Shown here one piece after another: positions 8,372 through 16,451 of a stretch of DNA of 64,000 nt. The stretch is taken from positions 124,001 through 188,000 of the forward strand of contig JAXLXI010000008.1 in assembly GCA_046328035.1 (NCBI GenBank). The letters are read 5' to 3'. A program made the translations under genes and the position numbers. The notes beneath the pieces are model-generated. The model was not told the DNA's origin and ran no database searches. It worked only from the letters and a program-made list of their open reading frames with translations. Positions within the stretch are counted from its first letter, which is position 1. Each line of letters starts with the position of its first letter. Source of the DNA: JBGASG01 sp046328035 (GTDB lineage Bacteria > Cyanobacteriota > Vampirovibrionia > Obscuribacterales > Obscuribacteraceae).

Positions 8372-9607
8372 ATGCAGTCAAGAATTCGCAGGAAAGCAAC
8401 TTGTGTATGGGTCGGCGATAAGCTGATCGGCGGCCACGCACCGGTGCTCGTCCAATCGATGACCAACACGGCCACCGAAGACGCACCGGCAACCGCCCAA
8501 CAAGTCAAAGAACTTTTTGATGCCGGCTCGGAAATTGTCCGCATCACGGTCAATACTAGAGAGGCGGCGGCTGCGGTACCACATATAGTATCGCAGCTGG
8601 AAAAACTCGACTGCCACGTTCCATTGGTTGGTGACTTCCATTACAACGGGCACTTGCTGCTGACGGAGTTTCCCGACTGCGCCCGCTTGCTTGCGAAGTA
8701 TCGCATCAATCCGGGCAACGTCGGACGCGCGCACAAGCACGACGAAAACTTCAAGCAAATGATCGACGTGGCGTTGAAGTACGACAAGCCGGTGCGCATC
8801 GGCGTCAATTGGGGATCTCTCGACCAAGACCTGCTGGCACGCATGATGGACGACAACGCCAAATTGTCCGAGCCGAAAGATGCGCACGAAGTGTTGATCG
8901 AAGCGATTGTGACCAGCGGCATAGAATCGGCTCAAGCTGCCGAATCGCTCGGTATGGCACACGACAAGATCATTCTCAGCGCCAAAGTCTCGGAAGTCCC
9001 TGATCTTCTGGAAGTCTATCGACGCCTGGCGTCTCGCTGCGATTACGCACTGCACCTCGGTCTCACCGAGGCGGGCATGGGAACGAAAGGCATCGTCAGT
9101 TCCAGCGCCGCTCTCTCCATTCTGCTCGCCGAAGGCATCGGTGACACGATTCGGGTCAGCCTGACGCCGGAACCAGGTTCAAGCCGCACCCAGGAAGTGA
9201 TCGTCTGCCAGCAAATATTACAGTCGCTGGGGTTGCGTTCATTCGCTCCGCAAGTGACAGCCTGCCCCGGTTGCGGTCGTACGACCAGCACGCTGTTCCA
9301 AGAGTTGGCACAGCAGATTCAAGATTACCTGCAAGTACAACGACCAGTCTGGGCAGAGCAATATCCCGGCGTCGAGGACATGAAAGTCGCCGTCATGGGC
9401 TGCATCGTCAACGGTCCAGGCGAATCTAAGCATGCCGATATCGGCATTTCGCTGCCGGGTACCGGTGAAGAACCGCGCGCTCCCGTCTACATAGATGGGG
9501 AACACGTCACGACCCTGCAGGGTCCGACCCTGGTCAGCGATTTCATCGCGCTTTTAAATGAATACGTCGCCAGAAAATTCGATCGAAGCGTAGCATTGAG
9601 CAAGTAG
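8372..9607 (+). CDS. ispG: 4-hydroxy-3-methylbut-2-enyl diphosphate synthase
   Basis: Penultimate enzyme of the MEP isoprenoid pathway; reductively opens 2-C-methyl-erythritol 2,4-cyclodiphosphate to HMBPP with a 4Fe-4S cluster. The 411-residue protein has the two-domain bacterial form: a TIM barrel (VQSMTNTATED, RINPGNVG, VRIGVNWGSL, LHLGLTEAGMGTKG) and a C-terminal cluster domain with the three cysteine ligands Cys298 and Cys301 (ACPGCGR) and Cys344 (MGCIVNGPGE), plus the cluster-binding Glu in that last motif. The ATG at 8372 has an AGGAG nine to ten bases upstream. It shows that isoprenoids here are made by the MEP route. Confidence 0.97.
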   Translation: MQSRIRRKATCVWVGDKLIGGHAPVLVQSMTNTATEDAPATAQQVKELFDAGSEIVRITVNTREAAAAVPHIVSQLEKLDCHVPLVGDFHYNGHLLLTEFPDCARLLAKYRINPGNVGRAHKHDENFKQMIDVALKYDKPVRIGVNWGSLDQDLLARMMDDNAKLSEPKDAHEVLIEAIVTSGIESAQAAESLGMAHDKIILSAKVSEVPDLLEVYRRLASRCDYALHLGLTEAGMGTKGIVSSSAALSILLAEGIGDTIRVSLTPEPGSSRTQEVIVCQQILQSLGLRSFAPQVTACPGCGRTTSTLFQELAQQIQDYLQVQRPVWAEQYPGVEDMKVAVMGCIVNGPGESKHADIGISLPGTGEEPRAPVYIDGEHVTTLQGPTLVSDFIALLNEYVARKFDRSVALSK

Positions 9608-9763
9608 CTCAGTCGTCGAGGCATTTCTCTCAGTCAATTCCAATTCCACCGATTTTAATATAAACGGTACGCCGTTCCACAATTCGGTCACAAATTTTGC
9701 GTATGGTGGCAGCCTGGTCTATCGCAAGCACCAGCATCCCCCTTCGAACCCACCTTCTTAGTA

Positions 9764-11431
9764 ATGGCAGAAGTCGACGATAGAAGCCCTCGGGCCGCTA
9801 ACGACGACGTTGAGCGCGATCTTCCCCCGGAAGATGGTGCAGCGTCGTTTGAGGCAAGCGATCACATGGTGGCACCGCCGCCACCTTCTAATCCCGGTCC
9901 GCTCGACCAACAGTCGTCATTGGGCTTCCCCAAGTTCAACGTCGACAAGGGCGCCGGATTTATCGATTTCGGTTCCACCGAGCTAACTCAAACAGCTATC
10001 GGCGATGCCGCCCCTAAAAATGCCGCTGCCGCCAAGAATGCCGCCGGCGACCGCCCTTCCGTTTCGCAAATGACCAGCTGGTTCAAGGACAATTTCGACA
10101 AACTCGACAAAGACGGCGACGGGTCGATCACCAAAAAAGAAATGGACCAGGCGCTGCTCGATCCCAAACTTGCCACCGGAAATGGTGCCATCTTCCTGGC
10201 ATCGGCAAACGATCTGGTCACCGACATGCGCGATCAGTTTGGTGGCAAGAAAGACGGTGAAGAGCCGGGCGGCATCACACGCGACAGCCTGAAAGCGATC
10301 GAAGAAGCCGCCGGCAAGCAGGACAGCCCGGAAGTCAAAGAGAAGCTCGGCATCTCGAGCCTTGCCGGCAAAGACGTGATGAAGAAACTGGACGGCGACG
10401 GCGACAATTGCATCACTAAAGACGAGCTGGAGACTGCGCTAAAGCGTGACGACTGGACTCCGGAACAACGGGCCAGCCTGGAGAAACTGCAGGAGAAGTT
10501 CAAAGACGTTGCCGCCACTACAGATGACGAAGTGCCACCTATGGATGCAGGCGGCGGCGGTGTTTATCCCGGCTACACGCAGAAACCGCAACCTGACGAG
10601 AACGGCAAAGTTCCAGACTACGTGAGCAAGCTGGATCTGGAGAAATATGCCGGCGGGCAAGCACCCTTGATCAATCGGATGCAAGACAGCATCAATACGC
10701 ACACAGATCGCGCCCGCTCCGACTACGCCGTTAATCAGGGCGACGATGGCGATTGCTTCCTGCTTGGTCCTTTAGAGGCGCTGCACAAACAGGACCCCCA
10801 GTCCCTGCAAAACATGATCAAAGACGAGGGCAACGGCAAAGTCACCGTCACCTTCCCAGGCGATCCAACCCACCCCGTGACCATCGATAAGCCCACGGAA
10901 GGCGAGCAGGTGGAGTTCGCCAAAGGCAACGCCGGCATCATAGAGAAAGCATTCGCTCAGTACATGGCCAACCTGAAGCCGGAAGAGCGAGCCAAATACA
11001 TGGGTCAGGCGCCGGACACACCGCCGACTTTGATTCAGAACGAGCTCAAAAACGGTGGGCTGTCTAAACCGACTATGGAGCTGCTCACCGGCAAGCCGGC
11101 AGAATCGAGCCAGCCCGCGAGCATGACTGAAGAAGACATCAAAGCCAAGCTGACGCAAGCCGCGAAGGAGGGGCGCATCGTCAGCATCGCCACCGACGAG
11201 CGCCAAGAGCCGGGCAGCGGCATCCAGGGACGGCATGCATACTCGGTTTCATACGACGCCAAAACCGGCATGGTCACCCTTACTAATCCCAACAAACCCT
11301 CCGGTGACTGGATTCCGGAACCAACCAATCCGGACGGCACCGCCAAGGATGGCAAAGCCGACGGCAGCTTCCAGGTGACCATCGCCCAATTCCAGAAGAT
11401 CGCCAGCGAGATGTATAGATCGACCAAGTGA
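9764..11431 (+). CDS. Calpain-like cysteine protease with two EF hands
   Basis: 555 aa, no signal peptide. Order of parts: disordered Pro/Asp-rich N-terminus (1-100); EF-hand loop 1 at 115-126 (DKDGDGSITKKE); EF-hand loop 2 at 210-221 (DGDGDNCITKDE); a Gly-rich linker; then a calpain (C2 family) catalytic domain from about 310. The catalytic triad is readable: Cys331 in DGDCFLLG, His491 in GRHAYSV and Asn508 in LTNPNKP, matching the calpain GDCWLL, GHAY and NPW motifs. The Trp after Asn is replaced by Asn. Calcium binding through the EF hands may control it, but here they sit before the protease rather than after it as in animal calpains. Substrate and location are unknown. The 156-base upstream gap holds a small palindrome (9663-9676). 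Confidence 0.87.
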   Translation: MAEVDDRSPRAANDDVERDLPPEDGAASFEASDHMVAPPPPSNPGPLDQQSSLGFPKFNVDKGAGFIDFGSTELTQTAIGDAAPKNAAAAKNAAGDRPSVSQMTSWFKDNFDKLDKDGDGSITKKEMDQALLDPKLATGNGAIFLASANDLVTDMRDQFGGKKDGEEPGGITRDSLKAIEEAAGKQDSPEVKEKLGISSLAGKDVMKKLDGDGDNCITKDELETALKRDDWTPEQRASLEKLQEKFKDVAATTDDEVPPMDAGGGGVYPGYTQKPQPDENGKVPDYVSKLDLEKYAGGQAPLINRMQDSINTHTDRARSDYAVNQGDDGDCFLLGPLEALHKQDPQSLQNMIKDEGNGKVTVTFPGDPTHPVTIDKPTEGEQVEFAKGNAGIIEKAFAQYMANLKPEERAKYMGQAPDTPPTLIQNELKNGGLSKPTMELLTGKPAESSQPASMTEEDIKAKLTQAAKEGRIVSIATDERQEPGSGIQGRHAYSVSYDAKTGMVTLTNPNKPSGDWIPEPTNPDGTAKDGKADGSFQVTIAQFQKIASEMYRSTK

Positions 11432-11436
11432 CCGCT

Positions 11437-11507
11437 GTCCGGAAAACAAATGCCGCCGTAACCACAGATGGTGACGGCGGCACTGGCACCATTACTGGTG
11501 CCCGGAC
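11437..11507. terminator. Branched stem-loop between convergent genes
   Basis: Outer arms 11437-11442 and 11502-11507 (GTCCGG/CCGGAC) enclose two hairpins: TGCCGCCGT (11451-11459) with ACGGCGGCA (11474-11482), and GGCACC (11485-11490) with GGTGCC (11497-11502). It sits between the convergent calpain and etfA genes, so a bidirectional termination signal is the simple reading, although no clean T-run follows. It could also act as an RNA element at the 3' end of either transcript. Confidence 0.55.
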
Positions 11508-11522
11508 CCAAACTTGTACTGG

Positions 11523-12509
11523 TTAGTTGTTGGAGGCGAGCGTGCGCTTCAGCTCGTCGGTGAGCTTCGGCACCACTTCCAGAACATCGCCAACGATGCC
11601 GTAGGTGGCATGCTTGAAGATCGGCGCATCAGGGTTGTTGTTGATGGCGACGATCACTTTCGAGGAGTTCATGCCAGCCAGGTGCTGGATGGCTCCGGAA
11701 ATACCACAGGCTATGTAGAGCTGCGGGCTGACCGTTTTGCCAGTCTGACCGACTTGATGCTGGTGGTCGATCCAGCCGGCGTCGACGACGGCGCGCGAGG
11801 CTCCCAGGGCGGCTCCCAGCACGTCGCAAAGGTTCTGCAACACGGGCCAGTTTTCCGGTCCCTTGATACCGCGTCCACCGGAGACGATCACCGACGCTTC
11901 CGAAAGTTCAATCTTGCCGCCGGCGGCAGCGTGAACGTCGGTGACCTTGCCGCGCACCGTGCCCGCCGGAGTGGCGAGGTCTTCGATAGCGGCTTGCGTG
12001 CCGTTTTCCGATTCGGTAATCGCGAAAACATTCGGACGCAGGGTGAAGAAGGTGGTCGGCGCGGTCGATTCGACCGTGGCACGCACCTTGCCCGAGTACA
12101 TCGGACGCACAGCACTGGCGCTGCCTTCGGCTATGGTGATTTCCACTACGTCAGAGGCGCAGGGCGCATCGACGCGAGCGGCAACGCGAGGAATCAGGTC
12201 TTTAGCCATCGCTGTGTGCGAGGCGAAGACCGCACGCGGGCTGTGTTTCTTCACAGCTTCTGCCAGCACGTTGGCGTAGCCTTCGGTGCTGTAAGCGTCG
12301 AAGTCTGCGTTATCGGCAACCAGGATCGTGTCCGGTTTGCACTTGTTGATCTGTTGGGTGAGCGTCTTGACGTTGTGTCCGATCAGGACTGCAACCACCT
12401 CGCTCTGACCTTTCGGCGCCTGGCGCCGGGCTTCCGAAAGCGCTTCCAGACTGGATTTACGCAGGTGTCCGTTGCGCTGTTCTACGAATACGACAATGCC
12501 ATTTCCCAT
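11523..12509 (-). CDS. etfA: Electron transfer flavoprotein alpha subunit
   Basis: 328 aa subunit of the FAD-containing ETF heterodimer that takes electrons from acyl-CoA and other dehydrogenases. The C-terminal FAD-binding domain is clear: VSGGRGIKGPENW, LGASRAVVDAGWI, then the signature HQVGQTGKTVSPQLYIA with CGISGAIQHLAGM, and NNNPDAPIFKHATYGIVGD near the end. The start lies 14 bases after the etfB stop on the same strand, giving the standard etfB-etfA operon. No bifurcating-type partners (Fix, Bcd) are adjacent. Confidence 0.96.
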   Translation of the reverse strand: MGNGIVVFVEQRNGHLRKSSLEALSEARRQAPKGQSEVVAVLIGHNVKTLTQQINKCKPDTILVADNADFDAYSTEGYANVLAEAVKKHSPRAVFASHTAMAKDLIPRVAARVDAPCASDVVEITIAEGSASAVRPMYSGKVRATVESTAPTTFFTLRPNVFAITESENGTQAAIEDLATPAGTVRGKVTDVHAAAGGKIELSEASVIVSGGRGIKGPENWPVLQNLCDVLGAALGASRAVVDAGWIDHQHQVGQTGKTVSPQLYIACGISGAIQHLAGMNSSKVIVAINNNPDAPIFKHATYGIVGDVLEVVPKLTDELKRTLASNN

Positions 12510-12523
12510 GGTGGCGGCTCTCC

Positions 12524-13300
12524 TTAGATAACTTGGGCTTCGCTGCGCAACAACTGAATAAGGGTTTTGATTTGCGCATCAACATCACCCTCGAGCAAAC
12601 GTCCAGCTGGACGCTCCACCGGCAGCGCCATTTCTTTGACGCGCATCTTCGGCTCCGTTCCGGCTACGCCAAGTGCTGCTACGTCTTTGACGGCAATTTC
12701 TTTCTTGCGAGCTGCCATCACGCCTTTGATAGACGGATAGCGCGGCTCATTGAGACCTTTCTGAGCGCTGAAGACTGCGGGCAGCGTGCCTTCGACGGTT
12801 TCGTGCGCGCCTTCGATTTCGCGCTCGGCTTTGAATTTGTTGCCTTCCACTTCCAGTTTCATCAGCAATGTGACTTGCGCCATATTGAGAAGCTCAGCCA
12901 GCATCGGCGGAACCAGGCTGTTGTCGCCGCCCACGCCTTGCTGTCCGCACATGATTACGTCGTAACCATCGCTGAGGGCAGCCGCCAGTACTTTGGAGAC
13001 GCTCAGTGGGTCGAGAGTCAAGCCGGTTTCGTCCTTGATGTGAATAGCACTGTCGATGCCGCGAGCAAGCGCATCGCGCAAGACTTCAGTCGCCTCATTG
13101 CCACCCACGGAAACAACCACGGTTTCGCCACCGTGCTTTTCCTTGAGTTTGAGCGCTTCTTCGATGGCAAACTCATCATACGGGCTGGTAATGAAACGCA
13201 CACCGGCAAAATCGACGTTGGTCTTACTGTCGGCGATTTTGATCTTAGCTTCGGTGTCCGGTACAGCCTTGATGCATACGGCTATTTTCAAAGGACGCAC
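12524..13300 (-). CDS. etfB: Electron transfer flavoprotein beta subunit
   Basis: 258 aa. N-terminus KIAVCIKAVPDTEAKIKI is typical, as are DEFAIEEALKLKE, the signature region VMCGQQGVGGDNSLVPPMLAE, and LPAVFSAQKGLNEPRYPSIKG. It provides the AMP-binding and dehydrogenase-recognition half of ETF. First gene of the etfBA pair; the region upstream (13301-13473) is divergent with the emfourin-like gene and contains a GCGGCT/AGCCGC inverted repeat at 13385-13402. The acyl-CoA dehydrogenase at the start of the window is a plausible electron donor. Confidence 0.96.
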   Translation of the reverse strand: MRPLKIAVCIKAVPDTEAKIKIADSKTNVDFAGVRFITSPYDEFAIEEALKLKEKHGGETVVVSVGGNEATEVLRDALARGIDSAIHIKDETGLTLDPLSVSKVLAAALSDGYDVIMCGQQGVGGDNSLVPPMLAELLNMAQVTLLMKLEVEGNKFKAEREIEGAHETVEGTLPAVFSAQKGLNEPRYPSIKGVMAARKKEIAVKDVAALGVAGTEPKMRVKEMALPVERPAGRLLEGDVDAQIKTLIQLLRSEAQVI

Positions 13301-13473
13301 CTCCCAGGTCGGTCTTTAGCAATGGGCATTGTATGAAGAGAGGCGCGAAATCGCCGGTTTTTACCGAATTACTTAATAGGAATCGCGGCTATCAAGAGCC
13401 GCTTTAAATCTAGTATTAGCCTGTGCTAAAGTTGCGCCCAACAAATCGGTCATTTCGGCTTGGGGCAAAGAAG

Positions 13474-13785
13474 ATGAAAGTGACATTTCGCAGAACCGGT
13501 GGATTCGCACCGTCAGCAGTTGGTTGCAGCATCGATACGGCCACTGACCCTGGTCCTGAAGGCAGCGAACTGGAGATACTCGTCAAGCAAAGCGGCATTC
13601 TGCAGTTGCAGAGCGCCAAGATCGCCGGCGCGCGCGATGTGCACTACTATGCCATCGATATCGTCACCGACGATCACCGCATCCACTCGGTGACCTACGA
13701 CGACCCCAGCATTCCTCAGTCGGTACGCCCGCTGATCGACTTCTTGCTGGTGCGCTCCAAAGATCTGATGCCGGACAACATCTAA
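13474..13785 (+). CDS. Emfourin-like (protealysin inhibitor) protein
   Basis: 103 aa from the ATG at 13474, which has purine-rich sequence just upstream; a GTG at 13423 would add 17 unlikely residues. The N-terminus MKVTFRRTGGFA and the end YDDPSIPQSVRPLIDFL match the pattern I know for emfourins, small proteins that inhibit M4 metalloproteases of the protealysin type: a first strand ending R(R/T)SGGFAG, a middle strand pair, and a final RPLxxWL helix. Emfourin genes usually sit beside the protease gene. Here no M4 protease is seen; instead the stop is two bases from the start of an SRPBCC fusion gene. The assignment rests on motif memory. Confidence 0.62.
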   Translation: MKVTFRRTGGFAPSAVGCSIDTATDPGPEGSELEILVKQSGILQLQSAKIAGARDVHYYAIDIVTDDHRIHSVTYDDPSIPQSVRPLIDFLLVRSKDLMPDNI

Positions 13786-13787
13786 TC

Positions 13788-14579
13788 ATGCCGGAAGAAT
13801 TAGGCACGATTCTGAACGCGCACAGCGTTCAGATCCGGCAGTTGATGCCGGGGTCAGCGACAGCAGTCTTTGAACGACTGACCAACGCCCAGGCGATCGG
13901 TGAATGGCTGTTCGCGGATGTCAGCTTCGCTTGCGAAGAGGGCGGTCAGGTAGTGTTGAAGTTCAGCACGCCCGATCCAGAGAACGACCAGCTATATTGC
14001 ACGCGCGGACTGGTCAGCGAATGCGTTGCACCAAGGGTGATTGCCTATTCATGGGTGGAACCCTCGCAAAACGTTTATTCGCATGTGACGTTCCAGCTTG
14101 AACCTGACGGCGCTGATCAGACCTGGCTGCAGGTAACGCATACCCATCTGCCTGCCGAGTTCATGGCCAAGGTGGCGGCAGGTTGGCATACTCACCTGGA
14201 AGTCTTAGCGGCATTGCTCAAAGGCCAGAAACCGCCTGAGTTCATGCCGCGCTATGAAGAGCTGTTCAAGAAGTATTCAGTTGCCATCGCCACCAGTGTC
14301 ATCGTGGTCGGAGCAGCCTCGCCGGCAATGGCATCCACGAACGATGCAGCATACAAAGCGATCAATGCCCAGCGTCAAGAGTTGCTCAAGAAGTACGACC
14401 GCATCTGGAAAGAAACAGACGATCTCAAATACCAGATCGACACGCTTAAGCGGACCTCGAATACTGATACAACTAAAGCTCAAGCGGATCTCGAAAGAGA
14501 GCTCAAATACAAAATCGACGATTTGAAAAACATCGAGCGCGACGTCAAAGACCTGGACAAGTCGTTGATCGGCACGTAG
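13788..14579 (+). CDS. SRPBCC domain fused to a signal-peptide-like segment and coiled coil
   Basis: 263 aa. Residues 10-145 are an SRPBCC/AHSA1-type domain: VFERLTNAQAIGEWLF, then DPENDQLYCTRGLVSE, VIAYSWV, and the closing helix HTHLEVLAALLKGQKP. Residues 153-183 look exactly like a signal peptide (MPRYEELFKKYSVAIA, then VIVVGAASPAMAS with an Ala-x-Ala cut site). The rest (185-263) is a charged helix likely to form a coiled coil. AHSA1 domains are cytosolic, so either the hydrophobic segment is a membrane anchor, or two proteins are made, the second from the Met at 14244. Two bases separate it from the emfourin-like gene, so they are one operon. Function unknown. Confidence 0.78.
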   Translation: MPEELGTILNAHSVQIRQLMPGSATAVFERLTNAQAIGEWLFADVSFACEEGGQVVLKFSTPDPENDQLYCTRGLVSECVAPRVIAYSWVEPSQNVYSHVTFQLEPDGADQTWLQVTHTHLPAEFMAKVAAGWHTHLEVLAALLKGQKPPEFMPRYEELFKKYSVAIATSVIVVGAASPAMASTNDAAYKAINAQRQELLKKYDRIWKETDDLKYQIDTLKRTSNTDTTKAQADLERELKYKIDDLKNIERDVKDLDKSLIGT

Positions 14580-14631
14580 TTCCGTGCGTAGTCGGCACGC
14601 AGAACTCTTCCTGACATACGCAAAGCACTCT

Positions 14632-14706
14632 GGGAGCACCGGCCGTCAAACCGGCTTTGAGCAGCCGGCTTACAAAAAGCCAAGCCGGCAAGACGCCGGA
14701 GCTCCC
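14632..14706. repeat. Long inverted repeat with nested hairpins
   Basis: Arms 14632-14647 and 14692-14706 are near-perfect complements (GGGAGC.CCGGC.GTC), and the loop contains further CCGGC/GCCGG pairs. It lies in the 257-base gap between two convergent genes. It could serve as a terminator or be a copy of a REP-like element; no T-run follows. Confidence 0.6.
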
Positions 14707-14743
14707 ACTTGCTTCGGCATTCGATGTTCAACTTTGAAAAAAT

Positions 14744-14790
14744 GGAAGCAGTGCCGGAATTTAGAAACTTCAATTCCGGGCACCGCTTCC
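14744..14790. repeat. Second inverted repeat, same gap
   Basis: Arms GGAAGC.GTGCC.GGAATT (from 14744) and its complement (to 14790) give a stem of about 17 pairs with an 11-base loop. It stands 37 bases after the previous hairpin and before the stop of the minus-strand TPR gene, so it may end that transcript or the one coming from the left. Confidence 0.6.
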
Positions 14791-14836
14791 AAAGTCCGCC
14801 ACCACCAGCGTCATTAGGTCAGTTGGTGCCACGCCA

Positions 14837-15304
14837 CTAAATCAGGTGAAGCAGATCAATCTGGATGCGCCATGTGCCTGCCGCATGAATATCTCCCAGT
14901 GCGTCATAGACGAGAACCAGATTGCGAGCCACTCTTTCGAGAGTCTCCAGGCGCCGGAATGTGGTATCGGAAAATTCGGATGACGTATCATCCAGACCTT
15001 CCACCGAAAACACCTTTTCATAGCGGCGATACGCTTCTTCCCAGAGTTGCGCCGCTTCCTTCCAGTTAGCCTGCTTCGCCAGAACCGTCCCCAGTGCTTC
15101 CGTTGCTTCGGCTTGCAGAGGGCTGTTCAGATTGACTCCTTCGGCATCACGCAGTGCGTGAATCTGTTTTTTGAGTAGAACCTCAGCGTTATGGTAAGAA
15201 CCGTTAGCAAAAGCGCGTTCCGCCATCCTTTCCAGATCGACTGCCGTCTGGCGGCTGGCAGCGACAAGCGCCTTCTCTATATCGGTCGGACTGACGTGTT
15301 GCAT
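14837..15304 (-). CDS. TPR-like helical protein
   Basis: 155 aa, all-helical, no signal peptide. Two or three TPR-like helix pairs are visible: MAERAFANGSYHNAEVLLKK, ALGTVLAKQANWKEAAQLWE and ARNLVLVYDALGDIHAAG, with the small-residue spacing of TPR motifs. Such proteins are usually binding scaffolds. It is the last gene of the minus-strand run that starts at the histidine kinase (18676), 82 bases after holA. No specific function is seen. Confidence 0.72.
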   Translation of the reverse strand: MQHVSPTDIEKALVAASRQTAVDLERMAERAFANGSYHNAEVLLKKQIHALRDAEGVNLNSPLQAEATEALGTVLAKQANWKEAAQLWEEAYRRYEKVFSVEGLDDTSSEFSDTTFRRLETLERVARNLVLVYDALGDIHAAGTWRIQIDLLHLI

Positions 15305-15386
15305 TGCCGGAACTCCCAGAGAACCATTTCCAGAACCAACATAGCTCTAGCTCTGTAAACAATGCTGTTGGAAATTATTACGAAAA

Positions 15387-16433
15387 TCAGACGGTAAAAA
15401 ACACGATAAGCGCGTCCTGCTCAGGCATCTGTCCAGTCTTCATCTGCAACTCAAGTTGGGTGAGTTGTGATTTTTTTTGGACAATTTCGCTTAGAGTCAG
15501 CATCTTCATACGCTTTAACTCCATCTCGGTCACCCAGGCATTCATCCTCAAGTCAGCCGCAATGCGCTTTGCCAGGTCGGGCAAGGGAATCTGGCGGCGT
15601 CCTCCGCGAGCTGCTGGTGCACTGGCTTCGATGCGCTCAGCCTCAGCCTTGATGGTGATCCACTTGCTGAGAGTTGTCTGCAGGAGAGCCACGATCGGCA
15701 ATGCACTTTGCCTGGAAAGCAGTTCTTGGATGCTGCCGATCACCTGGGCTCTGCGACCGTAGGCCCAGTGATCGAGCAGCTGAAAGACGTGAGAGTAGTG
15801 CGGGCTCAGCCTGGACACCACATCGAGCGTAATGCGCTCTTTCGGCAATACATAGGTAGCAGCCTTTTCTATTTCTTTGGACATTTGCCGCAAGTTGACT
15901 TCGGTGCTCTCCGCCAGATAGAAGATGGCATCGTCGTCAATAACCGCCTTGAACCGATGAGCTTCCTTGCCCGCCCATGTCACCAGTTCGCGGTTGGCAC
16001 TACCGGCGGTGTACTTGCGTTTTTCGAACTTCTCGATCTGGGCATGTTTCTCCGCCACTTTCGAGACTTTGAGCGTGCTGTCGAAATTGGCTGTGCAAGC
16101 GAAGATCACATAGGTGGTCGGAGCGATATTTTGCAGGGCGCCGGCAAAATCATCTAGCAGTTTCGCGGCTTTGGCAGCCGATTTAGACTCGCCGTCGTCA
16201 TCGCCCTTGCCGCGTTTTTTGGTAAACAACTCGCACCGATCAAGCACGATCAGCTTGTTGCCCGGTCCGAAAGCCACACCGGCACAGGCATCGATCGCTT
16301 CGCGCAGTCCCCCGCCCGATTGGCGTTGGAAATTGAAGCTCAGCCATTGAGGGTCGACGAGTTCCTTTTTCAACGCCTCAGCGCGTCGCGCAATTTCAAA
16401 CTCTTCTTCGCCTGCCAGAATAATCGCCGGCAC
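15387..16433 (-). CDS. holA: DNA polymerase III delta subunit
   Basis: 348 aa clamp-loader subunit that opens the beta clamp. It starts at a GTG with a GGAGG eight bases upstream. Family marks: short N-terminal strand with ILAGEEEFEI, the NKLIVLDRCELF strand, YVIFACTANFDSTLKVSK, a Lys-rich region, DDDAIFYLAESTEVNLRQMSKEIEKA, and the C-terminal collar domain (HVFQLLDHWAYGRRAQVIGSI). The delta subunit lacks ATPase motifs, as here. Eighteen bases follow the phoU stop, so a replication gene sits in the phosphate-signalling operon. Confidence 0.9.
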   Translation of the reverse strand: MPAIILAGEEEFEIARRAEALKKELVDPQWLSFNFQRQSGGGLREAIDACAGVAFGPGNKLIVLDRCELFTKKRGKGDDDGESKSAAKAAKLLDDFAGALQNIAPTTYVIFACTANFDSTLKVSKVAEKHAQIEKFEKRKYTAGSANRELVTWAGKEAHRFKAVIDDDAIFYLAESTEVNLRQMSKEIEKAATYVLPKERITLDVVSRLSPHYSHVFQLLDHWAYGRRAQVIGSIQELLSRQSALPIVALLQTTLSKWITIKAEAERIEASAPAARGGRRQIPLPDLAKRIAADLRMNAWVTEMELKRMKMLTLSEIVQKKSQLTQLELQMKTGQMPEQDALIVFFTV

Positions 16434-16451
16434 TGAATTTTCCTCCGAAGC

